From Oegoconia quadripuncta (taxonomy: Eukaryota > Arthropoda > Insecta > Lepidoptera > Autostichidae), in assembly GCA_949316235.1 (NCBI GenBank), contig OX438752.1:2937001-3001000 (forward strand): DNA of 64,000 bases, read 5' to 3'. Below are positions 12,901 to 24,900 of the stretch, in pieces. Both the position numbers and the translations under genes were made by a program. The notes under the pieces are model-generated. The model worked only from the letters and a program-made list of their open reading frames with translations. It was not told the DNA's origin and did not search any database. Each line of letters begins with the position of its first letter. The stretch's first letter is position 1.

Positions 12901-15900
12901 ACAATGTAGCCTTATTTCACAGTAATAAAAATAAAAACTAAAATTAAATACAACTGTTACAACTTATAATAGAGTTGTATGTGTATCTGTACCACAAACG
13001 GGCCATCGCTCAGTGTGGATCCTCACCTATAGCGGTAAGACACTGATTTTCAGCTAGTGCCCTGCGAGAGAAAGCGAGGGTAGGGTACTAGTGCAAAAAT
13101 TTTCAATAACAACCATAAGTGTGTATTCTATAAAGATCATGTTGTACGGTGGTGTATAGTAATTGTATGGAGCATAATGATACTCGTTTAAAATAAAAAG
13201 TGGACATAACATAATTAACTAAATGCCTACAACGCGAACGAGTCAATTTGTCTGTGAGCAGCCACCGCTAAGCTATTCGAAATGTTGCAAATGCTTTCGG
13301 AATATTCTTCTTTTGTATTTCTAGCAGATGTGCTTTATTTTGGTTTAATTTGGTTTGGTGATTGGTTTATTATTACGGGTACAGTACACTTGCCCATTGA
13401 CCCGCTGAATGCATTTTATTTATAAAAATAATCTCGTCGACAAGTACCAACCAGGGGGGCTCTATTACATAATTTGTTTGTTTGTTTGTTTGTAAACGCT
13501 TTATTGTACAAAAAGGCAATACATTAATTTTGCATTGATACATAAATTGAGTACAACGGCGGACTTATCCCAAAGAGGGATTTCTTCCAGTCAACCATAG
13601 GGTTAGTTAGAAAACAGCAGATTGGGCGTATACAAATTACAGCAAATTCAAACTAAAGCAAAGCAAATACCTACACTACACACTAACAAATATATATATA
13701 TATATAATAAGAAAAATATATAATAATACATATACATACATACAACTATATCTTAATAAAATATATACCTACATACTAATAATACATATAAATAAATATG
13801 TATATAAATAAGAAAATACTTAAAGAGAGGATTTAACACGGAGTTGTCATTCATCAAAAGTAGCTACCGCTCAAAACGTCATCGATTACGTTCTGACATG
13901 TGGTTGGTTGATTCATCGCTCGCTCGGCGATTTGACGGCTTCTCATTGGTCAACGTTATCGATAATCATACCGATGAAGTTACATAATCTAAGAGCAGAG
14001 CAGCACTAAAACTGTAGGCAATTCGGTGTAACGTGACGGTATTGCGTCTCGTTGGTGATTTTAGTTAGTAATCTTTTTGTTCTTTTTCCTTTTCGTTTCT
14101 TTATATTTAAATTCAAATTCCTATTTCGAACTCAGGCGGCCGAACAAAACAACGACATTATATTTTCAACAGTTCTAAAGCTCGGACGTTTCTGTCAAAC
14201 TTATTACATTATAACCCTATTCTATTATATTTCCGCTGAGTGCGCTGGAGCTTCCAGTATCATAAAATTCATTATCATTTGTAAAGGCATTGTTTTATAA
14301 CAGTGCCTTTTTATTACAATTATATTCGGTCAAGTGTTCCTGTTTTTATTATTTATTGCGGCCTACTCCTGAGCAATCAATTGGAAGTCTGGTTCAGGAG
14401 TAGTGCCACATTGGCGCCCAACTTTTATCTCCCCACGCCCAGAAGTATCCAGCCCGTCCTGACAACAAGAAAAAGTGTTTTTATAATAATTTTTGTTATT
14501 TTTATATTCTCTAAATTCTAAAAGCCCATAGAAGGCCACTGATATTTTGACAACAATTCCTGGCTAATTTAAGTTATTTTTCCTATCCATTTCTTTCATG
14601 ATCATTCCATTTTATTATTTTTATTGTGTTATAAATAATTTATTTCTTCACACCACTACTTTCATCATATACATATTACGGGCAGTACCGTAAGGAGAAT
14701 ATCCTTCGGCGTATCCTTCACATAAAACTTTACTAGTTATTAGAAAATATTACTCTTCTAGGGCAACCTAAGTTTTTTATTAGGTATATTTAAATATATC
14801 ATTAATGATAAGAATACCGCTGTCTCACTGTCTGTCCTCCCCCTGACCCAGTACACCCTTAGTTTTTGCAACGGCTTGAATTTAGCAGCATACGAGTTGA
14901 TGCTTTACTTCAAGCTTCAAAACGTTTAACGTCGAGCATTTTGATGACCAGTTTGGTGTAGTGGTTAGCAACTCTGATCACTATACCAAAAGGTTGCGGG
15001 TTCGATTCCCGCTAGGGGCATATGTTTGTGTGATGAATACGGACATGTGTACACGAGTTATGGATGTTTTCATTTATAATAAGTATTTATTTAGTTATGT
15101 AAAAAATGTATCTATGTAGTGTATCAACCATCTGGTATCCACAACACAGGCCTATAGTTGTTTACTGTGGAACTAGATGGCGCTGTGTGTATGTCTAAAG
15201 ATATTTATTTATTATTATTTATTTATTTCAACTTGTTGAATGCCAATTTAAATCTATTGTAAATATAAATAGGGCTTACGGTCCAAGCCAGTAGCGTTTC
15301 GGAAAGGGAAATCATCAGTGGGTAAAGAATCGGCGAAAGAATCATTGCTTTTTTCTTTTTAAATATATGAAAGTGTACAACTAATACAATTTTATAATTT
15401 TTGGGAGCTGGGCGAAATGTACCCTCCACAAAGGTAACATAGGCCCGTATTAATAAACAGTTCTCAAGATTGACATGGCCTCAAGTTGACGCTTGAGAAT
15501 CTGTTGCATATTAAAACAGCATCAGAAAAAATGGTCTTGCGACCGAGACGCGATCTCAATCTCAAGAACGATTTATTAATACGGGCCATAGAGTCGTGTC
15601 GGGTAGCTTAGATCATAAATGCATAGTTATTATTCGAAGTTTTACTCGAAAGTGTTCTAAATACATGACAACAACAATTCCAGGTGAAGAAGACATTGCG
15701 TTCATAGATGTGAACCCGAACTCGATGACTAAGTTGCCAGAGAAGGGAATCCTAAAGAAGCATGGATATGGTGCTGTTGATGGCAAGGACAAGTGGGGTG
15801 ATGATTCGCAGTCAGAGCAGCTGGAGATTGGTTCGCAGTCTGATGGGCAGGAACCAGCAGTTGCTGTTGCTGACATGGAGTATAAGTTTAAGGTACGAGA

Positions 15901-18900
15901 TTCATCATGAACCTTACACGTGCCCACTGTAGGGCACAGCCTCTCAGCACTGGGAGAGGTTATAGGCCATAATCCAACACAGATTTGTATCAGACTATTG
16001 GTCACCTGATACAGTTTAACGACTGCCTTCAATTGAAACAACCGAGAAGGACTATTTAACGAGCCCTCCGAAATATGGAAAAATATTAAAATGCCACTAG
16101 TGGTCACCCATCCAACGACTGACCTCGCCAGATATAGCTTAACTCCGCTAATCGAAAACGAATAGCGTGTGCTTCTTAGAACAAATTAAAATTGGAACGT
16201 CAAAAATTTACATTTACTAAACTACCGACACGTCAACATGTGTCTGCTCTATCTGAAAGAGACAACGTTAAATGTTGGGTTTCATGTGGGTGGCCACTAA
16301 ACTGATTCGAATCCACCAATCTCCAATTGGTCCGCGTGGTAGATTTGGCCCATAACCTCTCCTAGTAAGAGGAGACTGTGCTCTAAAATTACTACTTTAA
16401 AACTGGTTTTAGTTTAGTTGGTGTACATCCGAATCGACACCATTGTTATTCTTGTCAATACATAAAAAAAAATAAGCCACGGAGATTTTTTACAACCATT
16501 ATTTTTCTTTTATAAGTATGGTGTTGAACCATCCAAAAAAAAAATAACAAAATAAAAAAAATCATACTGCAATTTTCCAAACTGAATGCATGGAATGCAT
16601 TATGGGTTACGAGATCGTATCCCACATCCTACATCTTCGGCCTCATCTTCACTTAACATCAGGTGAGATTGAGGTCAAGTGCTGACCCGTTGTCCATAAA
16701 AAAATCTTAAAAATATTGTGTACAAGTTACTTAGTACATTATTTAGAAGCTATTTATGAAAATTTTAATCGTGTAAGCTAGATGGTGAAATGCTTTGTCG
16801 AACCTTACAAGTACAAATACGTTACTTGAAATAACTATACTCGAGAAAAACTTAATTCATTCTAATTTATGCGCTAACGGAATAAATTCCCTATTTCCAG
16901 GACCTTAACGGCTACCACGAGAACATAATCGTGGCGCTTAAGACGGCAGCCGCGCAACGAGCAAGCGCCGGTGCGGCGAGCGGCTCGGGCGATCTCCGAG
17001 CATTACAAGATTACGAGTATAAGAGAGAAAGAGCACCAAGTGCTGAGAAGATCCACGAAGCAGAGCTAAGGAGACAGCGGGCGGGAGAAGAGGAGGACGA
17101 TGAGGCTCCGCAATGCGGGCCAATCAGAATTAGAAATTTAGAAGACCTAATTAGACAGTTGGAACATCACTCCAGCCGGCACATGAGTCCGTCAGGCTCC
17201 GAGGATATAAGAATGTCAGAGACAGAGGCTGATAGGCATTATAGAATTGAACCTGCTGAAGTGCCACCGTAAGTGTTAATCTATGAGGCTTTTCCAGATG
17301 ACAATATTCGACGACATGTTTTGTGTATTGGTTAGCAATTCTGACCACTATACCAAAAGGTTGGGGGTTGGAATCCCGCTAGGGGCATATATTTGTGTGA
17401 TGAACACGGACATGTGTACCCGAGTTATGGATGTTTTCATTTATAATAAGTATTTATTTACAAAAATAAATGTATTTATGTAGTATATCAACGATCTGGT
17501 ATCCACAGCACAAGCCTATAGTTGCTTACTGTGGAACTAGATGGCGCTGTGTGTATGTCTAAGGATATTTCTTATTATTATTTATAATATAACTAATGTT
17601 ATAAATGCAACAGTTAGGATGTTTGTTTCTTGCTCAATGACGGTGAAACGGATGAACGGATTTAGATGAAATTTAGTATATAGGAGGGAAATACCCTGGA
17701 TTAAGAAATAGAATTCTTTATCCTGATAAAGTGAGTAGAGGGGGGTTGGGCAAATGAAACATATCCGCGATAAATTAGCCAAGCAGCAATGTTAATAGCA
17801 TTGTTGTGTTCCGGTTGTCAGAGATAAGATAGCCAGTCCCTATGTGTTGAGGTTTCCGGGTCAGTACGCATCCACCTTCGACCTCATCTTCACTTAACAT
17901 CAAGTGTAATTGAGGTTAAGTACCACTCCGTTGTGCATAAAAATAAAATAAAAACAAAATAAAGTTATTACCGGGTGGGAAGCTAGTTTAAAATTTGTAT
18001 CAATAGCGTCGGCAGGTGGCGTTGTTTCAAAGTCATGTGTCAAAATCAAAAAACAAACCATAATCTTTGTATGTATAACCGAGGCCAAGCATTGATTGAG
18101 ATTGTTTTTAAAGCGTACGGCTACTTCGTCTACCCCCAATTGTCGAAGAGCACCCTAGAGTCCAGAAATGAGACAACTCGTAAATAATATTTGTGGTGTT
18201 TAATTTTATCAACAATTGACACGCGCGCTCTTGACAATAGCTCAAATAGGAGTGACCACCTTCCCCGCATCTTCCCCTCGCGTAGCACTGTGATGGCTAC
18301 GGCGTAACTCTGACGTCACGGCGTAGCTGATGACGTCATAGAGCAGTGCTACAGCAGGGGTCTTATATCTCCTGTATCTCTTCTTATACGGTGTCACTAT
18401 TTAAACTACAGAATAATAAGTCTTATTTTTTACGATTGACATTTGACTTCAGTAGCGCCATCTATAATTATTATCGTTAAACCTTCGCTTTTTTTTTATT
18501 GTCGACCTGAAAACTCCTTATTGACTTATCGAAATGACATTCATTTTCTAAAGTAACTGGAAAATCACAGAGTAGGTCACAATGTAAACGACAGAGGAAT
18601 CATTGTCTGGGTCACCATATACAGAAAATTCTAATTGTTTGGGCTGTATTCGTGGTATCGAGATTAAAGTATCGTCACCTACTGTATCGTTCGATTCCTA
18701 TCTCCAAATAGGCAAAGGCACACACAATAAATGAGAAAATAACTCCAAAAAAGCACTAATTTCGAACTATCAACTTTTTTTTTCGAATACCTTTGTAGGA
18801 CAGAAAAACACCTTTAATTCTTGTGCAATAAGAATAGTACTCGATCTAGCTTTAAAAAAAAGGTTTTCGAAAAAAAAACTGTCGCAGTCCTAGTACTGTG

Positions 18901-21900
18901 ACTGCAATTTTAATCCTGACTGTACGTATTACAAAATCAAAATCAAAATCAAAAATATTGTATTCAATGTAGGATACAAAAATATCACTTATTGAAAGTC
19001 AACATGTTATCTTTTTTTTTTTTTTTTTAACTACATCGCTTCACAAGGTGTTATGGTTAGGGAGAAGAAGCGACAAGAAACTCCGCAACAACACATCTTT
19101 TCAATAATAGTTTCCATCTTTACAATAATATTACATTTTATATTACATATTACAAAACAATAGCAATTAACATAACGACCAGCTAACACCAGACCTCCTT
19201 ATCGCCTAAATAATCATCTATCCTGTAATAACCCTTCTTACATAGAGTTTCTTTAATGTGGCGTTTAAATTTCTGCTCTGTTAAACTCAATACATGTTCT
19301 GGTATTTTATTGTAAAAGCGTATGCTGTGTCCCACAAAGGATGTGCTAATCTTGCTTAGTCTAAATTGTGGAATTTCAATTTTATTTTTGTTTCTAGTAT
19401 TCAAACTATGATTATCAGAATGTTTGCGAAATAGGCATATATTTTTGCGTACATACATTATACTGTCATATATATATTGGGATGCAACAGTTAAAATACT
19501 TATTTCTTTAAACAGATCTCTTAGAGAATGTCGTCGTATGCTGCAAAATGCAGCTAATCGCCAAGCTGTGTTAACTGTGTATAACTCATTCTAAAATATT
19601 AAAGAAATAATTATAATAACAATAGCATTTAGAAGCTGACAGAGTTGGCACTGGCTAAAATGAAGAGTAGGGTAACTATATTATTTAAATTTTTCGGAAT
19701 GTCGATGAGATCATAATTTTTTTTTAATAGGAGGATTAACCCTTGCCCTCAATCACACCTCATGTTAAGTGAAGATAAGGCCGAAGGTGGATGCGCTCTC
19801 ACCCGGACAACCGGTATACAATGCTATCAATGTTGCTGCTTACCCGCAGACTTAGAGAAGATGGTGGGTGCTGGTCAGGAAGACATTTATAAATGCTAAT
19901 GCATTAACTAAACCGAATACTAAACTTGTACTCCGCTGGGAGTCGAAGCAAAGACCACCGCTTTGTAAGCCATATGCTATTTACATTTAGGTCGCAGTAA
20001 AAAAAATATTGAATTTGTAAGTTTTTTGAGGCGCAAAGCTTATACGACACAGGAATTATTTCGAATTATATATTTTTTTTTTATTATAGTTAATCAACCA
20101 TTTTCTAGTTTCATAAACTGAAAAATACCAGTATTTGCATGTCGAGTAATGCGCTTAGATATGAAATACATTAACTCTATAAGCTAACTCAATTACATAT
20201 TCAGTGCACGTAAATTATATATCATTAATTTTATTCATTTCTAAATTCAAATATGATTTCCTGATATATTAATTATATTACTAGTTTTTTTACAATAAGT
20301 AGTACACGTATGCTCGCCTGGGGGACGGCAAGACGGTTATGTGGGACTCCCCTCTCTATCGGGAGAAATAACCACTAAAACCCCGCGGCGACCTTCTTCG
20401 GCAGTAGGAAGGACCTGGGAACGCATAAGCGGTTCCAGGTCCGCCCCATCCCCCTCACAAGTGGAGGCCCATTCCCGGAGAGCAGCTAGGGCGCCCTCCG
20501 CAGACTACTGCGACTGATATGCAGTGGACAAGTGTAGTGGATAGTGACCCCGTCAGCGAAACCAACGGTTGCGGGTTCGCATCCCGCGACGGGTAAATAT
20601 TTGTGTGATGAATATGAACATTTATTCCTGAGTCCTGGATTTTTATATAAATATTTATCCGTTATCTAGTATCCATAGTAAAAGCTTTGCTTAGTTTGGG
20701 ACTAGATGATTGGTGTAAGTGTCCGAAATATTTATTATTATTATTATATTATTATGAATGATAACTGAATTATGTGAACTCGTATTTCCAGACGATGCCG
20801 CGGCCGCATGGCGGGCGAGGAGGAGCCCCGCTTCGGCTACCCCCGGTTCCGCGGCAGTGGGCGCCACCACCCCGGCATATTCGTGCCGGGGCCGAGCCCC
20901 GGGGTAGCCGGCAGCGCGCTGCTGGGACACGCGCACGCGACACACTCCCCGCACGCGCGAGTCCCGGACGACGACGCGTTGTACGAGACGGCGGATGCCG
21001 AGCGGCTGCGCGATGCACCGGATAGCGAAAGGTGAGAATTTTTATCGTTACACCAGTTTGTGGGCGTAGTTAGAGTTGAAAGTAAATAAGGTGGTTAAAA
21101 CAGTCATCATTTTTAATATAAATAAGGTCTAACAAAACTAACCCGATAAACATTGCAGAGTGTATGTATAGGATGTACCTACCTATTAGGAAAAAAAAAA
21201 ACATTAAAGTTAACAGATTTTATTCAAAAAATAAAATTTAGAAATGTAAATTTTGTGAGTTGGACTTTGCACGTGCCACGGTATCTTTGAAGACGCCGAA
21301 AGGCGACCACTCGCCGCCATGTTTTGGATTTTAATCTAGTTCGAATCTAAGCTAACTTAAAGTTCTGCGCATGTAACGATTGTAATCTGTTCTGTGTAGC
21401 AAGAAATAAATAAATATTTCTTTTTTTTTTTTTCAAAACCATTGTCGAATTAAGCGTTGTGTCATTTGACGGCCGCATTAGTAGCCTGTTAAACATAATT
21501 ACATCATTAAATTAAATAAATAAAGAAAACTTGGAGAAAATATGAGTTCTAAATAAATTTCGCATGATCGGAACCCTACGAATCCCGCCAATCGGGCAGG
21601 AGCGAACGATTTTGAAAAAAGAAATAAAACAATCTATACCAATACCTTCTATCTGGGGGCACGGCAGTGCCCCCGCCAAGTCGAGCGCGAAGCAAACACT
21701 GCCGTACCATCCTTTACTGGAACCATTTCGCGGCATTTTCAGGCCCCTATTTTAGAACCTCTGGATAAGACTAGAACGCAGAAGTTTTCGTCATCCAGTA
21801 AGCTATAATCACATACTTAAAATCCAAAATTTCAAGTCTGTAGGTCATTTAGTTCCGAAGTTAAGCGAAAGCAAAGTTTCGCATTTATGACACTCACTCA

Positions 21901-24900
21901 CTCACTCACTCACTCATGATCATCAAAATAGAACTAGTACTTCCCATAAACTCAGAGAGCTGAAATTTGGTACAGAGTTATGGTTCAATGGCCACATAAA
22001 GGGAAAACTATAAAAACTAGGATAATCGAAGATCTGGAGTACCTGGTGACCCTAATTAGGAAACACAAGAGCCCAACCAAACTATTAGAGATCGACATAT
22101 ACCGCCTTTACAAAAAATATTCAACTTGGTGGGCCGCTTCATTTGATGTCAAAAATCGAAGGTCTGAAGTATCTGATGAAGAACCCTCAGCTGGTCTCAG
22201 CTGTATTAGAGATATGGTAAGGCCCCCTTCTACTATTGGTACATAGAAAAATCGACTGTCATTGCAAAAATCCAGCGTAGTGGGACACATCTTCTAATTT
22301 AATCTAGCCTATAGCATCCCACTGCTGGGCGCATGCTTCCCCTTCTGCTTTTAATACGAATATAAATAAAATTAAAGGAAAACTCTGGATAAGACTAGAC
22401 TGGCTTTTATACTTATACTTACTTATACTTATTACAAGTTTACAAGAAGAAATAGTCAAACGATTAATTTTATTCTACTCGAACATTACACAAATTAAAT
22501 AAACAAACGAAAATTTGGTCAAAATATAATGCATTGGCTAAGAGTGGCGGTGATACCCGCACGCGTCGCTAGATGGCGTTGACTGTATTTTAAAACGCGC
22601 TTACGTTTTGTTTTTCCGATAACCTTATATGGCAAAGTGGTAACCGGCCGACAGTCGTTTACGACATTCTTCTATTGCGCTTGAAAATGTTTGCTAGGGA
22701 TTAGGAGGGATTATTTGCATTTCGTTGATTTCGCTGATTATTTCGTGAGGTTTGCTAAAGTTAATTGGCAGGTTGTTATTATATTAATTCAAAGATTTAA
22801 ACAGGTTAGGAATTATATGGTTAGTGACGGATTACTGATTATTACTTAATTATCAGAATTAAAAGAAGTTTCAATTGAATACTTTATTTAATTGTTAATT
22901 ATTTAGTACCTACTTTTAGTTTTCTAGGTTTAATTTACAGTTAGGCAGTACTTCGAATCGCGTTCGTGTTTATAAGTACTTTTCTAGTATTCTAGTTTAG
23001 TTTATTTAGTTAGATATTACTTCGTTTCATTTAAAAATATCATTAATTTAGCTGTATTTCAGTACTAGGTAGGTAGTACCTTTGGTAGAAAGTTCATTGA
23101 TAATTAATTATAATGACACTTGTCTAATAATTAAGAGTTAACGTTTTGCTTATAGTTTGTATAGATTGAGTAGGCAGAGTAATATTTTCTTAAAGTTTTT
23201 TTTATTAAGACAAAAGAAGTCTTAAAGATATAAGTAGGTTTTAGTCTAAATATTATCGGTATTTCTGATTTGTTGTCCATATACTAAAGGTCGTTGAGTT
23301 TAATTGTGTTTGATTTCGCAAGATAATAATTATCGTAAAAAATGTCGATAATATTAAAAGACGACGATGAACTTAGTGGCTACCAAGTAGTTGGTATGTC
23401 CAAAGACGGGTCTTGTCTCTTCCATTCAATATCTTTCTTGGTGTATGGTAGAACTGACTCAACTTTCAGTATCAAGTATATTTGTAGAAACGTGGGCATA
23501 ATATATAATATGCCCACGTTTCTACAAAAAGAAGTGAAATCCCACCAAAAACATTCTGTAAAAAACTAGCCAAATCTCGATGGAGCTGCTTGATTATCTC
23601 TAAAAAGTAATGAAATCTATACAAAGTCGTGCCAAGTGTAAGGTTGCTTACTGCGATTTCTTTATTATTATAGTTAATGTTGTGTGACTTGGCCGTTGAA
23701 GGGTACACAGGGGTACAAAACCAGGTGCTCCATGACACCATTGCACCAATCTGTCGCCAGAACCGCTACGCATTGACGATGGAAAATTGCCACTTGGAAA
23801 ACGTTGATTCAATAACCAGTCAATTGTAGGCTTGACAAAGCCACTAACGTATAAAGAACGTTATGTAAACGCCACACAGATTATTCGCTAATAGTTTGCC
23901 GTTGAACATTCTTAATAACATAATTAATAACATTAATAGCGGTTCTGGCGACAGATTGGTGCAATGGTGTCATGGAGCACCTGGTTTTGTACCCCTGTGT
24001 ACCCTTCAACGGCCAAGTCACACAACATTAACTATAATAATAAAGAAATCGCAGTAAGCAACCTTACACTTGGCACGACTTTGTATAGATTTCATTACTT
24101 TTTAGAGATAATCAAGCAGCTCCATCGAGATTTGGCTAGTTTTTTACAGAATGTTTTTGGTGGGATTTCACTTACCCAATATGCCTTATTGTTTTCCTTG
24201 CGTTAAAAAAACTCCTCCGTTAACACATAGTCGTATGATGTCTGTGTGTATACCTAATGTTTACGTAACTACTGCGAAAATAATATAATAATAATATAAT
24301 AAGTAATAGATTGGAAATGTTTTGAAATTATAACAAGAAAATAATTATAGTTTAAAAGATTTTCAGATTTGCTTTCGACATGGCAAAATTTTAGTATAAC
24401 CTGCATTAAATTCAACTCTGGCTAAGCACACCTACGTGTCAATTGGCTTTAAAGATGATTTTCTAAATTGTACACAAAAATGATTTATGGATACGCCAAT
24501 GCAATGCATGGGCATGCCAATCCAATTTGCAATGAAATAAATAATGGAGGGTAGTTGTGAAATGTGGTAAAAAGACATTATTTTAAACACAGTAGTTGCT
24601 AAGGCCTCTGTCTCCACTATTGCTTAATACGTTAAATGCCGCGACGCACGCAGAAACAACTGAAAATCAATTGTTTGCGGTCACCGGTGACCGGCGCGGC
24701 GTTGAAAGGCTTAACAATATGTTTCCACATTTTACAATCAGTCTCTAAAATCACAAGCAGATACACAAATACATAACACTAAGCCAATGCTTCTAAACGG
24801 GCTCCAAGGTCTATATACAAGTTTTAATATTAATAAATGACTTAGACTAATTCTGTGCTATCCCTTTAGAAAACAGAATTTGTTTTAATTCGCTAAAGCA

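Noticed and set aside
15613..16107. 164-codon minus-strand frame
   Set aside because: Antisense of the exon at 15684-15892 plus intron.
21980..22246. 88-codon plus frame as a missing exon of the ADAM-like gene
   Set aside because: No suitable splice sites with phase 1/1 and it lies in a dispersed repeat context.
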